A stretch of 53,731 nt of DNA from CAZCQG01 sp964500775 (GTDB lineage Bacteria; Campylobacterota; Campylobacteria; Campylobacterales; CAZCQG01): assembly GCA_964500775.1 (NCBI GenBank), contig CAZCQG010000014.1, positions 1-53,731 on the forward strand. The letters are read 5' to 3'. The position numbers and the translations under genes were made by a program. Numbering within the stretch: the first letter of the stretch is position 1; every line of letters begins with the position of its first letter. Below, in pieces: positions 1 to 6,499 of this stretch. The notes under the pieces were generated by a model. The model had not been told where the DNA came from, did no database searches, and saw only the letters and a program-made list of their open reading frames with translations.

Positions 1-60
1 ATAAGCCCGCCTTGGATTTTTGCAGGCTAAAGGTGGACTGCTCTTATATTTTAATAAAGA

Positions 61-84
61 AAGGTTAAAGGGGGTGAACCCCTT
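61..84 (-). terminator. weak terminator candidate after the membrane-protein gene
   Basis: A perfect 6-bp inverted repeat (AAGGGG at 68-73 and CCCCTT at 79-84, 5-base loop) lies just past the stop codon at 88-90. On the minus strand the sequence after it is T-rich but not a clean T-run, so this is only a possible terminator. Nothing else is recognisable in bases 1-87. Confidence 0.3.
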
Positions 85-87
85 CCT

Positions 88-1119
88 TTAGACCGTATCT
101 CTTGTAGCCCTGATGAATGAAGTGTTTTTGTCCTCGTGTTCTTTGAACTTCAACCAATGTACTGATTGCCTTGGCAAAACATGAGTTCCGCTTCCAAATT
201 GAATATAGATATTATCCTTAGAGCTATATATGAAATCTCCATGTAACGTTTTGTTTTGTTCTATACCAAGACTTTTTATGATATTTTCACTCACACTTAT
301 TTCTACAGGAATACTCTGCCCGCCCCCTATTTTTTTACTTATGTCACCATAAACAACAGCACCAAAATGCACTGCTGAAGCTAGAAAAAATATGGTACTC
401 AGTATTACGGTGTAAAGTATTCGATCCCGATTAATTTTATAGCGTTCAAAACTATCAAGTACAAAATTAATATATACAGAAAATCCTGCAAAAGTAATGA
501 AAACATGAATCATTTCCGTGCTTACAGAAAAATTAAAAAATGCCCATATTGCTACGACTTTTATCGTAATATCAAATATCAAAAAAAACAATGGGTATTT
601 TAAATCCAAATTGCCAAACGCTTCTAATGGATATTTAATTAAAAAAGCTGTTATTAAGACTAAGTAAAACATAAAGCTTTCATATTGTCCAAAAGCATAT
701 ACTGAAAAAAACGCAGCAGACAAACAATGTAAAAATATCACATCTAAGAATGAGTGTATAAATGCAACAAAAGAATTTATACTACGGGGTTTTACACTAT
801 TTAGTAAATCGATTTGTTGCAGCATCCATGTCTTCCCTAAAACAATTGAACGTCCACCAGATACGCCGTATACCGCTATATACAGTATAAACAATGAACC
901 AACTACTAAATAGTCGGAACTAGCCAAACCAAAGTCAACAATACCATATTGATAAAAATGTGCATTAAGAGCTAAAAATCCGCAAACATATATTAATCCA
1001 GCAAAAAGGACTGATATTTTTGTAGCAATTTCAAAAATATCTTGAATTGAAGGAGTTTTATTATTTTTGGATTCTAATCCTTGCTTAGATAATGTGTTAT
1101 TTTCTGTATCTTGATTCAT
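88..1119 (-). CDS. multi-pass membrane protein of unknown function, AT-rich
   Basis: A 343-residue protein that I do not recognise. It has a charged N-terminus of about 28 residues and then a series of hydrophobic stretches (about 30-52, 66-88, 125-160, 175-200, 205-222 and 235-258) that would span the inner membrane. The last roughly 85 residues are soluble and probably lie on one face of the membrane. The gene is visibly richer in A and T than the flagellar and housekeeping genes that follow, and it sits beside a toxin-antitoxin-like pair. Both points suggest horizontally acquired DNA, which is inference. It is transcribed in the same direction as the downstream-numbered genes but is separated from them by 127 bases holding two inverted repeats. 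Confidence 0.7.
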   Translation of the reverse strand: MNQDTENNTLSKQGLESKNNKTPSIQDIFEIATKISVLFAGLIYVCGFLALNAHFYQYGIVDFGLASSDYLVVGSLFILYIAVYGVSGGRSIVLGKTWMLQQIDLLNSVKPRSINSFVAFIHSFLDVIFLHCLSAAFFSVYAFGQYESFMFYLVLITAFLIKYPLEAFGNLDLKYPLFFLIFDITIKVVAIWAFFNFSVSTEMIHVFITFAGFSVYINFVLDSFERYKINRDRILYTVILSTIFFLASAVHFGAVVYGDISKKIGGGQSIPVEISVSENIIKSLGIEQNKTLHGDFIYSSKDNIYIQFGSGTHVLPRQSVHWLKFKEHEDKNTSFIRATRDTV

Positions 1120-1170
1120 TTATACCCTAAAATATTTTGAACCCAACGAAGCAGCGTTTCAGAGGCGTTA

Positions 1171-1190
1171 GACAAAAATAAATTTTTGTC
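1171..1190. repeat. perfect inverted repeat
   Basis: GACAAAAAT at 1171-1179 and ATTTTTGTC at 1182-1190 form a 9-bp perfect palindrome with two central bases. It lies between the membrane-protein gene and the DUF2283 gene. It could be an operator or a weak terminator; the sequence does not decide. Confidence 0.5.
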
Positions 1191-1211
1191 GAGTGTGCGA
1201 ACAGTTGCTTG

Positions 1212-1259
1212 AAAAAGTGCATAGTCACCTTTTTCCCAAAAGATAGCTAAGCACTTTTT
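1212..1259 (-). terminator. probable terminator of the toxin-antitoxin-like pair
   Basis: AAAAAGTGC (1212-1220) and GCACTTTTT (1251-1259) are perfect complements, and the stem extends inward by TAG/CTA after one mismatch. One arm overlaps the last codons of the DUF2283 gene. Read on the minus strand, the 3' arm ends in TTTTT, as in an intrinsic terminator, but the loop is long (about 22 bases). Confidence 0.5.
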
Positions 1260-1459
1260 GCCATTTTCGCAATTTCTTGATATGAAAATTCCGGCAGTTT
1301 CATACTCTCTTTCGCATGCTCGATAGTGATGTTTACTACCTTTCCGTTTTTGTCGACATCGATATAGATGTTTTCATTGACTTCCAACGTCGAATCTATC
1401 GGATTGTCGTTAAGCTCCAAAAGAGCGGTGTCTGTGTCTGAAAAATATTTAATTTTCAT
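1247..1459 (-). CDS. DUF2283 family small protein, putative antitoxin partner
   Basis: A 70-residue protein beginning MKIKYFSDTDTALLEL, with the alternating pattern typical of DUF2283: an N-terminal K-x-Y-x-x-x-D-T-x-L-x-L segment, then ENIYIDVDKNGKVVNITIEH. The frame is open further upstream, but the ATG at 1459 is preceded by AAAGGATC at ribosome-binding distance, so I start there. It overlaps the upstream gene by 11 bases, which suggests coupled translation. DUF2283 genes are often found beside small DUF4258-like genes in a toxin-antitoxin-like arrangement. An antitoxin role here is inferred from that pairing and has no direct support in the sequence. Confidence 0.75.
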   Translation of the reverse strand: MKIKYFSDTDTALLELNDNPIDSTLEVNENIYIDVDKNGKVVNITIEHAKESMKLPEFSYQEIAKMAKSA

Positions 1460-1697
1460 CTTGATCCTTTTTGAAAGTTCTGTCAAAAAATGCGTTGTGT
1501 ACCGTTTCGCCGTCTTCAAGAAGTATTACTCGAAGATATTTGTCCGCCTCTTGAATCTTAGCCCACTTTCGGATTCGTCCATCATTTTGAGCTTCGCTCG
1601 CATCGGGATTCTTAATGACAAACTCAATCCATTCATCTTTTATGGACACCCGATCCGGTCTAATTCTTGTGTGTTTGAAATATTCGGTTGTTTTCAT
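1449..1697 (-). CDS. DUF4258-like small protein, putative toxin
   Basis: An 82-residue basic protein with the pattern R-P-D-R-V-x-I-x-x-E-W-I, NDGRIRKWAKI, YLRVILLEDGETVHNAFFDR. This resembles the short DUF4258-type proteins encoded with DUF2283 partners. It is the first gene of a two-gene unit, toxin-like first and partner second. A good minus-strand TATAAT box lies only 8 bases before the ATG, so the transcript would be leaderless or nearly so. Family assignment is by pattern only; the toxin role is inferred from context. Confidence 0.65.
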   Translation of the reverse strand: MKTTEYFKHTRIRPDRVSIKDEWIEFVIKNPDASEAQNDGRIRKWAKIQEADKYLRVILLEDGETVHNAFFDRTFKKDQDEN

Positions 1698-1705
1698 CGA
1701 AAAGT

Positions 1706-1711
1706 ATTATA
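1706..1711 (-). promoter_or_regulatory. -10 box of the toxin-like gene, leaderless spacing
   Basis: A perfect TATAAT on the minus strand, 8 bases before the ATG at 1697. A weak -35 candidate (CTGAAC) lies about 16 bases upstream. With normal -10 to start spacing, transcription would begin at or within about three bases of the start codon. Confidence 0.5.
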
Positions 1712-1747
1712 GCAAGTTTGCGTGCGGTTCAGAGTACAGCTAACCCT

Positions 1748-2290
1748 CTAGGGGGTTGCCGTTGATTTTACCGCCACCTTCACACCGCTTTTTTTATCTA
1801 CAAAATAGATGTTCTCTCCCTCTATTTTGTAGATGATGTCGTATTTGCTTTTTTCTAGGATTCTTTGCTCAAAACCCGTATCGGTTGTAGTGAGATTCTT
1901 TGCGTCAAAAATGGGTTTTTTGGAAAGTATCTCTTCGAGTATCTGCGGATAGTAGTGCTCGCCTAGATAGCGCTCTACAAATGTTTTTTTTGAGAGGCAG
2001 TTGCCATCAACGCAGATGGTTTCTTTATTTATCTCTAGTCGAAATACCGGATTCCCAAACTCGTAGAGCTCTAGCGTCAAAGCGTTTTTGCTTTGTTTGA
2101 GAAAGCCCATATCGCTGTATTTGAGATCTTTTAAAATGATGGTTATGTGTGAAGTTTTGCTACTTAGTATCGGCTCTTTGCCTGCGCAGCCGAAAAATAG
2201 AAGGAGGGGCAGGAGCGCGGCTAACGCCCTTGCCTGAATGGATGAATGTATTATGCTTAGAATCTTCTGCCTGTTAATATACCGTACCAT
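1748..2290 (-). CDS. small outer-surface lipoprotein, unknown function
   Basis: A 180-residue protein whose N-terminus has a basic start, a hydrophobic run (LAALLPLLLFF) and a lipobox-like FFGC near residue 35, so it should be lipidated and exported. The mature part is about 145 residues with a central Cys pair (ICVDGNC). The only usable start is the ATG at 2290, which lies 34 bases inside the upstream FlgP-like gene. The two are probably translated from one mRNA under the sigma-54 promoter at 2829-2844. In Campylobacter, flgP is followed by flgQ, but I cannot show that this shorter protein is related to FlgQ. A flagellar outer-membrane role is inference from the operon. Confidence 0.7.
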   Translation of the reverse strand: MVRYINRQKILSIIHSSIQARALAALLPLLLFFGCAGKEPILSSKTSHITIILKDLKYSDMGFLKQSKNALTLELYEFGNPVFRLEINKETICVDGNCLSKKTFVERYLGEHYYPQILEEILSKKPIFDAKNLTTTDTGFEQRILEKSKYDIIYKIEGENIYFVDKKSGVKVAVKSTATP

Positions 2291-2796
2291 CTTCTGCCGT
2301 CAAGCTTGAGTTCCATACTCACTTGGCAAAGTCCGTCTTTAAAAACAGTTTCGGTGACTTCGGCATTTTTGATGACCGCCATCACTTTGGTTTTGATAGT
2401 CGAATCTCGTACTACCATATCTTTTACCGTTTCTTTCGCGTTTACTCTGATACCATACATTTTCTCACCGAGCTGTCTGTACGCATCTACGATCGCCGCT
2501 CTTTTGGCGAGTGCTAGTGCTTGCGCCGGTGAAATGGTGTTTTCAGGCGCTATACCCATACCCACCGCGCTTAGTTCCACCACTCTGCTAGGAGCTAAAA
2601 TCGGCGCGTTTGGGATAATCGGTTCATCTCCGATAACGTCGCCGGGTCCATATCCTTGAGACGCGGAACCGTCATCGACTACTGAATCGTACCCGTCCGC
2701 CGCAACTCCGTTGCTATCAATCTCTGCCGCCACTACAAAGGTCGCTCCTAATAGGAGTGCCGAAAGTGCGATAGAGAGCTTCTTTTTTATACTCAT
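2257..2796 (-). CDS. LPP20/FlgP-like secreted protein
   Basis: A 179-residue protein with a signal peptide (basic start, hydrophobic run to about residue 22, ATFVVA-AE cleavage site), a low-complexity Gly/Asp linker and a C-terminal LPP20-family domain at about 75-179. That domain has ALALAKRAAIVDAYRQLGEK near its start and ends MELKLDGRRW. FlgP of Campylobacter, which forms the flagellar basal disk in the outer membrane, belongs to this family, but FlgP is a lipoprotein and I see no lipobox here. A textbook sigma-54 promoter 33 bases upstream and the nearby hook genes support a flagellar role. Other LPP20 proteins are not flagellar, so the symbol is left blank. Confidence 0.75.
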   Translation of the reverse strand: MSIKKKLSIALSALLLGATFVVAAEIDSNGVAADGYDSVVDDGSASQGYGPGDVIGDEPIIPNAPILAPSRVVELSAVGMGIAPENTISPAQALALAKRAAIVDAYRQLGEKMYGIRVNAKETVKDMVVRDSTIKTKVMAVIKNAEVTETVFKDGLCQVSMELKLDGRRWYGILTGRRF

Positions 2797-2828
2797 TACA
2801 AACCCTTTTCCAATAAGTTAGCCTAAAA

Positions 2829-2844
2829 AAGCAACTTATATTCC
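2829..2844 (-). promoter_or_regulatory. sigma-54 promoter of the FlgP-like gene
   Basis: On the minus strand the sequence reads GGAATATAAGTTGCTT, followed by TTTT. The GG (-24) and GC (-12) are exactly 10 bases apart and fit the Campylobacterota RpoN consensus GGAA-N6-TTGCTT. The predicted transcript starts near 2820, about 24 bases before the ATG at 2796. Confidence 0.85.
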
Positions 2845-2864
2845 AACTTTGAAAAAAGGAGCTT

Positions 2865-4499
2865 TTATACTTTATATTTTGCGATTTCACCGTTGATTTT
2901 TTCGGTCTCGGTTGAGAGAAATTTCGCTGCCTTGGATATTTCCTCGACCGAAACGGTCACTTGTGCGGAGATGTCGAAAATGTCGCTTAGCTTCTCTACG
3001 CCTTTATTTAGTTCGGTGATATTATTTTTTGAGCTTTCGGATGTTTGGGAGGTGAGCAGATTTAGCTCGCCCATAAAGCTTTTTATATCTTCTAAAGATT
3101 CCACTACGGCTTCACCGCTTTGGTTTATCTGCGTGAGTTTTTGCGTATTTGTGTTCATACCATCTGATATTGTGACCACTTCACCTACTATTTGGCTGAT
3201 AGTGGCGTTTATCTCCGAGAGGCTTTTTTGGGTCTTTTCGGCGAGTTTTCGTACCTCATCCGCTACGACTGCAAATCCTCTACCGTGCTCACCCGCGCGC
3301 GCTGCTTCGATGGCGGCGTTTAATGCCAAAAGATTGGTTTGGTCGGCGATGTCGCTTATGACGTTTAGCACGTCTTTGGTGCTTTCGGCGTTTGCGGAGA
3401 GTTGCGCGAGGCGGTCTGAAAGCTCCACTTGGGCTTGTGTGTTTTGTGCTATGGCATCTAGTATCTCGATGATGCCCGTAGTCACTGCCGAAGTTTTTTC
3501 GCCCCGCTCCTCGACGCTTTGTTTCAGTTGCTCGATTCTTCTGTTTTCATCGCTGATTTTGGCGTTTATATTTTTAAAACTTTTGAGATTCTCATCGAGT
3601 ATGGCGCTCAAGTCTCTATTGCGCTCTTTCATCGATCCGGTATTGCTGTAAAGCTCTTCGGAGAGGGCGCTATTGTTATATATCCCCTCTTTTGTCCCCT
3701 CTATGAGTTTGGCGATTTTTTCCAAAAACTCATCGATATTTTTTGCGATCATCCCTAGTTCGTCTTTAGTATCGATATTGAGTCTTTTGCGCAAATCGCT
3801 CTCACCTTTGATAAATCCCGAAGAGACGGTCAATAGTTTTGCGATAGATTTGTAGATGGACTTTGAGGTAAGAATCACTTGCGCCAATAAAATAGATACG
3901 CCTAGCACCAATACGATTATCGTCGTTTGGCGTACCTCTTTTTTCTCCGCTACGAGTCCTTCGGTAATGCCGCTATAAAACTGCAAGGTCTCATTCACGA
4001 TGGCATCGAGGTCATCCGTAGGTTTTCTGTCGATTCCTTTGACCGCTTTGTCGGCGGCTTTATGTTTAAACTCGCTCGCTTCTTTGAAGCTCTCCAGTCC
4101 TATTTCGTACTTTTTCATAAGCTCTGCGTGCGTCGCCTCATAGGCGTGTATCATATCGACTATCTTTTGCGATGCGACGATCTTTTCTGCCTCTTTGAGA
4201 TAGCGTATCACCTCTTTTCCTTCGGCATAAAAATTCTTGGTATATTTTTGATACGACGCTTCGTCGTCCCCGCGCAAAAGGATATTTTTCCACTCTTGCA
4301 CCTGTTTTTTAAACGCCACTTGCGACAAACGCACCAAGTCTACTGCTTGTATCGCTTTTTGCTCCTCCAAAAGAATCTTGTCGCTTATTTTTCCGTAGAT
4401 TAAAATCTGCGAAAGCGAGATACCGAGCAGTATTAAAATAGAAAAAATCGAAATCGCCATTAGTCGTGATTTTATCGAAGCATTTGAGAGTGAGAGCAT
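2865..4499 (-). CDS. methyl-accepting chemotaxis protein, transmembrane
   Basis: A 544-residue chemoreceptor. TM1 is at about 14-36, followed by an approximately 155-residue mostly helical periplasmic domain of the four-helix-bundle type, TM2 at about 191-211, a HAMP segment, and a long cytoplasmic coiled coil. The conserved signalling hairpin QTNLLALNAAIEAARAGEHG is present. It would relay a periplasmic signal to CheA/CheW. I start at the ATG at 4499 because AAAGGA sits 7 bases before it; a TTG at 4523 in the same frame has no such site. The ligand cannot be told from sequence. It lies between the FlgP-like unit and maf but has its own untranslated spacers on both sides. Confidence 0.93.
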   Translation of the reverse strand: MLSLSNASIKSRLMAISIFSILILLGISLSQILIYGKISDKILLEEQKAIQAVDLVRLSQVAFKKQVQEWKNILLRGDDEASYQKYTKNFYAEGKEVIRYLKEAEKIVASQKIVDMIHAYEATHAELMKKYEIGLESFKEASEFKHKAADKAVKGIDRKPTDDLDAIVNETLQFYSGITEGLVAEKKEVRQTTIIVLVLGVSILLAQVILTSKSIYKSIAKLLTVSSGFIKGESDLRKRLNIDTKDELGMIAKNIDEFLEKIAKLIEGTKEGIYNNSALSEELYSNTGSMKERNRDLSAILDENLKSFKNINAKISDENRRIEQLKQSVEERGEKTSAVTTGIIEILDAIAQNTQAQVELSDRLAQLSANAESTKDVLNVISDIADQTNLLALNAAIEAARAGEHGRGFAVVADEVRKLAEKTQKSLSEINATISQIVGEVVTISDGMNTNTQKLTQINQSGEAVVESLEDIKSFMGELNLLTSQTSESSKNNITELNKGVEKLSDIFDISAQVTVSVEEISKAAKFLSTETEKINGEIAKYKV

Positions 4500-4564
4500 A
4501 GAGCGTCCTTTATATTCGCGCAAAATAGCACAGATTTGAAGACGGGGATAATAGAGGGGATTTA

Positions 4565-6496
4565 TTACGTTTTAATTACATTTTTGTAAATTTCGGGGTA
4601 AATTGACACAAGTTTTTTACTTGTATCAACACATTTTGCATAAATTTCCGAAATATTTGCAGAATCGCTATGGAGCGCGAGGAGAAAAATAGTATTGAGA
4701 ACGTGCATAAAACTGCCCCCGATGAAAATCCCGCTGTAGAGATGCTCGCGCTTAAATTTTTGTAGCACGGCATACGCATCGTCTATCACTTCGAAAAGTG
4801 CATCTTTTGAGTTGATTTCCCTTTGGAGTGTTTCAAACAACCGTTTTTGCAGAATCTCGAACTGACCTATAAAATCCTCCGAATCGCCGCCGAAAACTGT
4901 TTGCGGATTCGAACTAAAGGCGCTGCGTATCTCTTTGAGGTATTTTTTCTTCTCCATCTTGCGAAGCTTTATTTCGTTTGGCTTGGTCGCTTTTGCACCG
5001 CGTATTCTTACCCCGTCGCTTAAGTTGTAGACGTTTTTGGGTTTATGTATGAGGATGCAAAATTCGATAATCTCACGTGAAAGGGCAAAAATAGAATCGG
5101 TGTAGAGTTCATCCCCGAAATTCCCCTCGCACCGTATCGCACCTTTTGGAATCTCGTCCTTCTCATCGGTGTATATCGAACCATCGGCGTGCTTCTTTTT
5201 CCCTTTTTTGTACGCCATATCAAGACCGCAAATATATATCTCGTCGCTAAAAAGCGTTGCGAGAGAAAAAGCGGCATTGCCCACGAGCGGAAAGCTAAAA
5301 TCTACCACCTTTTTCGGCGCTCTGTCGTAGGAATGTGCGGAAGAACCTCGCATAAAAAGCAACACCTCTTTTCCTAAAGCCAACGCTTTTTCGTTCACGA
5401 TATTGCCGCAAAGAAGTGTCGTATCGCTCGGATCTGCTTGGGCGAGGTAGCGGTGCAAATCATCAAAACGCTCGATCTCTATCTGAAAATCGGGACGAAT
5501 CCCTGCGGCTTTGAGCGGCTTGAGCGCCGTGCCCGAGGAGAAGATAAGCATCTTGTCGCTATTGGCTTTGATAAAAGGGAGAAGCTCATTGAGGCTATAT
5601 CCGTTACCCACGACACATATCGGCATACCGAGTTTTTTTGGATTAGAAAGGATCGGATATTTTGTTTTGGCATCAATGATTGAGGTGTTGTGCATACTAT
5701 TTGCCACCCCTCTTTTTTCATCCTCAAAACTCCCCCAACCTCTGATATTGCTAGCGTGTTCCAAATCGACGATGTGCATCGCTTCGATATTTTTATCGCT
5801 TTTGTATGTCATCAACTCCATACGCAACGCGTTTGAAGTGAGTTTATGTTTTTCAAAAAAATCTTTTACGCTTTTTGGGTCTAAGATGTTTTGGACATAG
5901 ATGTGGCAAGACTTCGGGCTGACGACTTCAAACAATCTCTCATAATCGACCAAAGCGCATGAGATTCTAAAAAAGTCGTAATGCTCTTCGTAGATAAGAA
6001 GCGAGTTTATTCGCTTTACGCTCTCCAAAAGATACTCTATAAACAAGCCCCCGCCAAGTCCAAAGACCGTACACGTGGGCAAAAAATCCTCTTCGAAGCT
6101 TATTGTGCTTGCCGTCGGTATCGTATCGACTAGCGTATTTATGATACCTGCCGTCTCGGGGAGTTTCTCCGTGTCATAGTGTACAAGGACTGCGCCGTTG
6201 TTTTTTAGATTCCACAGTCTATTCGTATACGGGTGCATCGCAATATTTTTTGAAACGTCTAAAAAAGTGTGTCTCCCCGCAACTTTCGGATAGACAAAAG
6301 AGTTGTCTCGGATATTTACGATATTAATTCCCTCTTTGCCCAAATAGAGCTGATACTCTTTCGGAGGTAGCGTAAGGAGGCGATAGAGCTCGGGATTAAG
6401 TGATTGAAAAAGGGCGATATTTTTTGAAAGTCTCGAAGAGAGGGCGCGTTCGATTTTTTCCGCGTCGCCCTCTTCAAGAATCTGAAGAAAAGACAT
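4565..6496 (-). CDS. Maf-type flagellin glycosylation protein (DUF115/MptE-like)
   Basis: A 643-residue protein of the motility accessory factor family. The central DUF115 domain includes PICVVGNGYSLNELLPFI (about residue 290), IFSSGTALKPLKAAGIRPDF and the IYICGLDMAY segment. Maf proteins in Campylobacter, Helicobacter and related bacteria transfer nonulosonic acids (pseudaminic or legionaminic type) to flagellin in the cytoplasm before export. The start codon is 3 bases after the flgE stop, so it is probably co-transcribed with flgE from the sigma-54 promoter at 8695-8710. No sugar biosynthesis gene is in the window, so the donor sugar is unknown. Confidence 0.85.
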   Translation of the reverse strand: MSFLQILEEGDAEKIERALSSRLSKNIALFQSLNPELYRLLTLPPKEYQLYLGKEGINIVNIRDNSFVYPKVAGRHTFLDVSKNIAMHPYTNRLWNLKNNGAVLVHYDTEKLPETAGIINTLVDTIPTASTISFEEDFLPTCTVFGLGGGLFIEYLLESVKRINSLLIYEEHYDFFRISCALVDYERLFEVVSPKSCHIYVQNILDPKSVKDFFEKHKLTSNALRMELMTYKSDKNIEAMHIVDLEHASNIRGWGSFEDEKRGVANSMHNTSIIDAKTKYPILSNPKKLGMPICVVGNGYSLNELLPFIKANSDKMLIFSSGTALKPLKAAGIRPDFQIEIERFDDLHRYLAQADPSDTTLLCGNIVNEKALALGKEVLLFMRGSSAHSYDRAPKKVVDFSFPLVGNAAFSLATLFSDEIYICGLDMAYKKGKKKHADGSIYTDEKDEIPKGAIRCEGNFGDELYTDSIFALSREIIEFCILIHKPKNVYNLSDGVRIRGAKATKPNEIKLRKMEKKKYLKEIRSAFSSNPQTVFGGDSEDFIGQFEILQKRLFETLQREINSKDALFEVIDDAYAVLQKFKREHLYSGIFIGGSFMHVLNTIFLLALHSDSANISEIYAKCVDTSKKLVSIYPEIYKNVIKT

Positions 6497-6499
6497 CTA

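Noticed and set aside
1141..1173. Sequence resembling an integron attC site (ACCCAAC and GTTAGAC cores) before the membrane-protein gene
   Set aside because: The cores match RYYYAAC and GTTRRRY, but only 33 bases separate the outer ends, shorter than attC sites (about 57 bases or more), and no second site is seen after the gene.
1741..1760. AACCC/GGGTT hairpin at the end of the small lipoprotein gene
   Set aside because: The stem has only 5 pairs, overlaps the stop codon and has no T-run on the minus strand.
2893..3651. Long open frame of 252 codons antisense to the chemoreceptor gene
   Set aside because: It mirrors the conserved MCP coding frame, has no ribosome-binding site and shows a composition typical of antisense shadow frames.
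4911..4920. GGATTCGAAC, like a tRNA T-arm on the minus strand
   Set aside because: It lies inside the maf reading frame and no acceptor, D or anticodon arm is found at the right distance.
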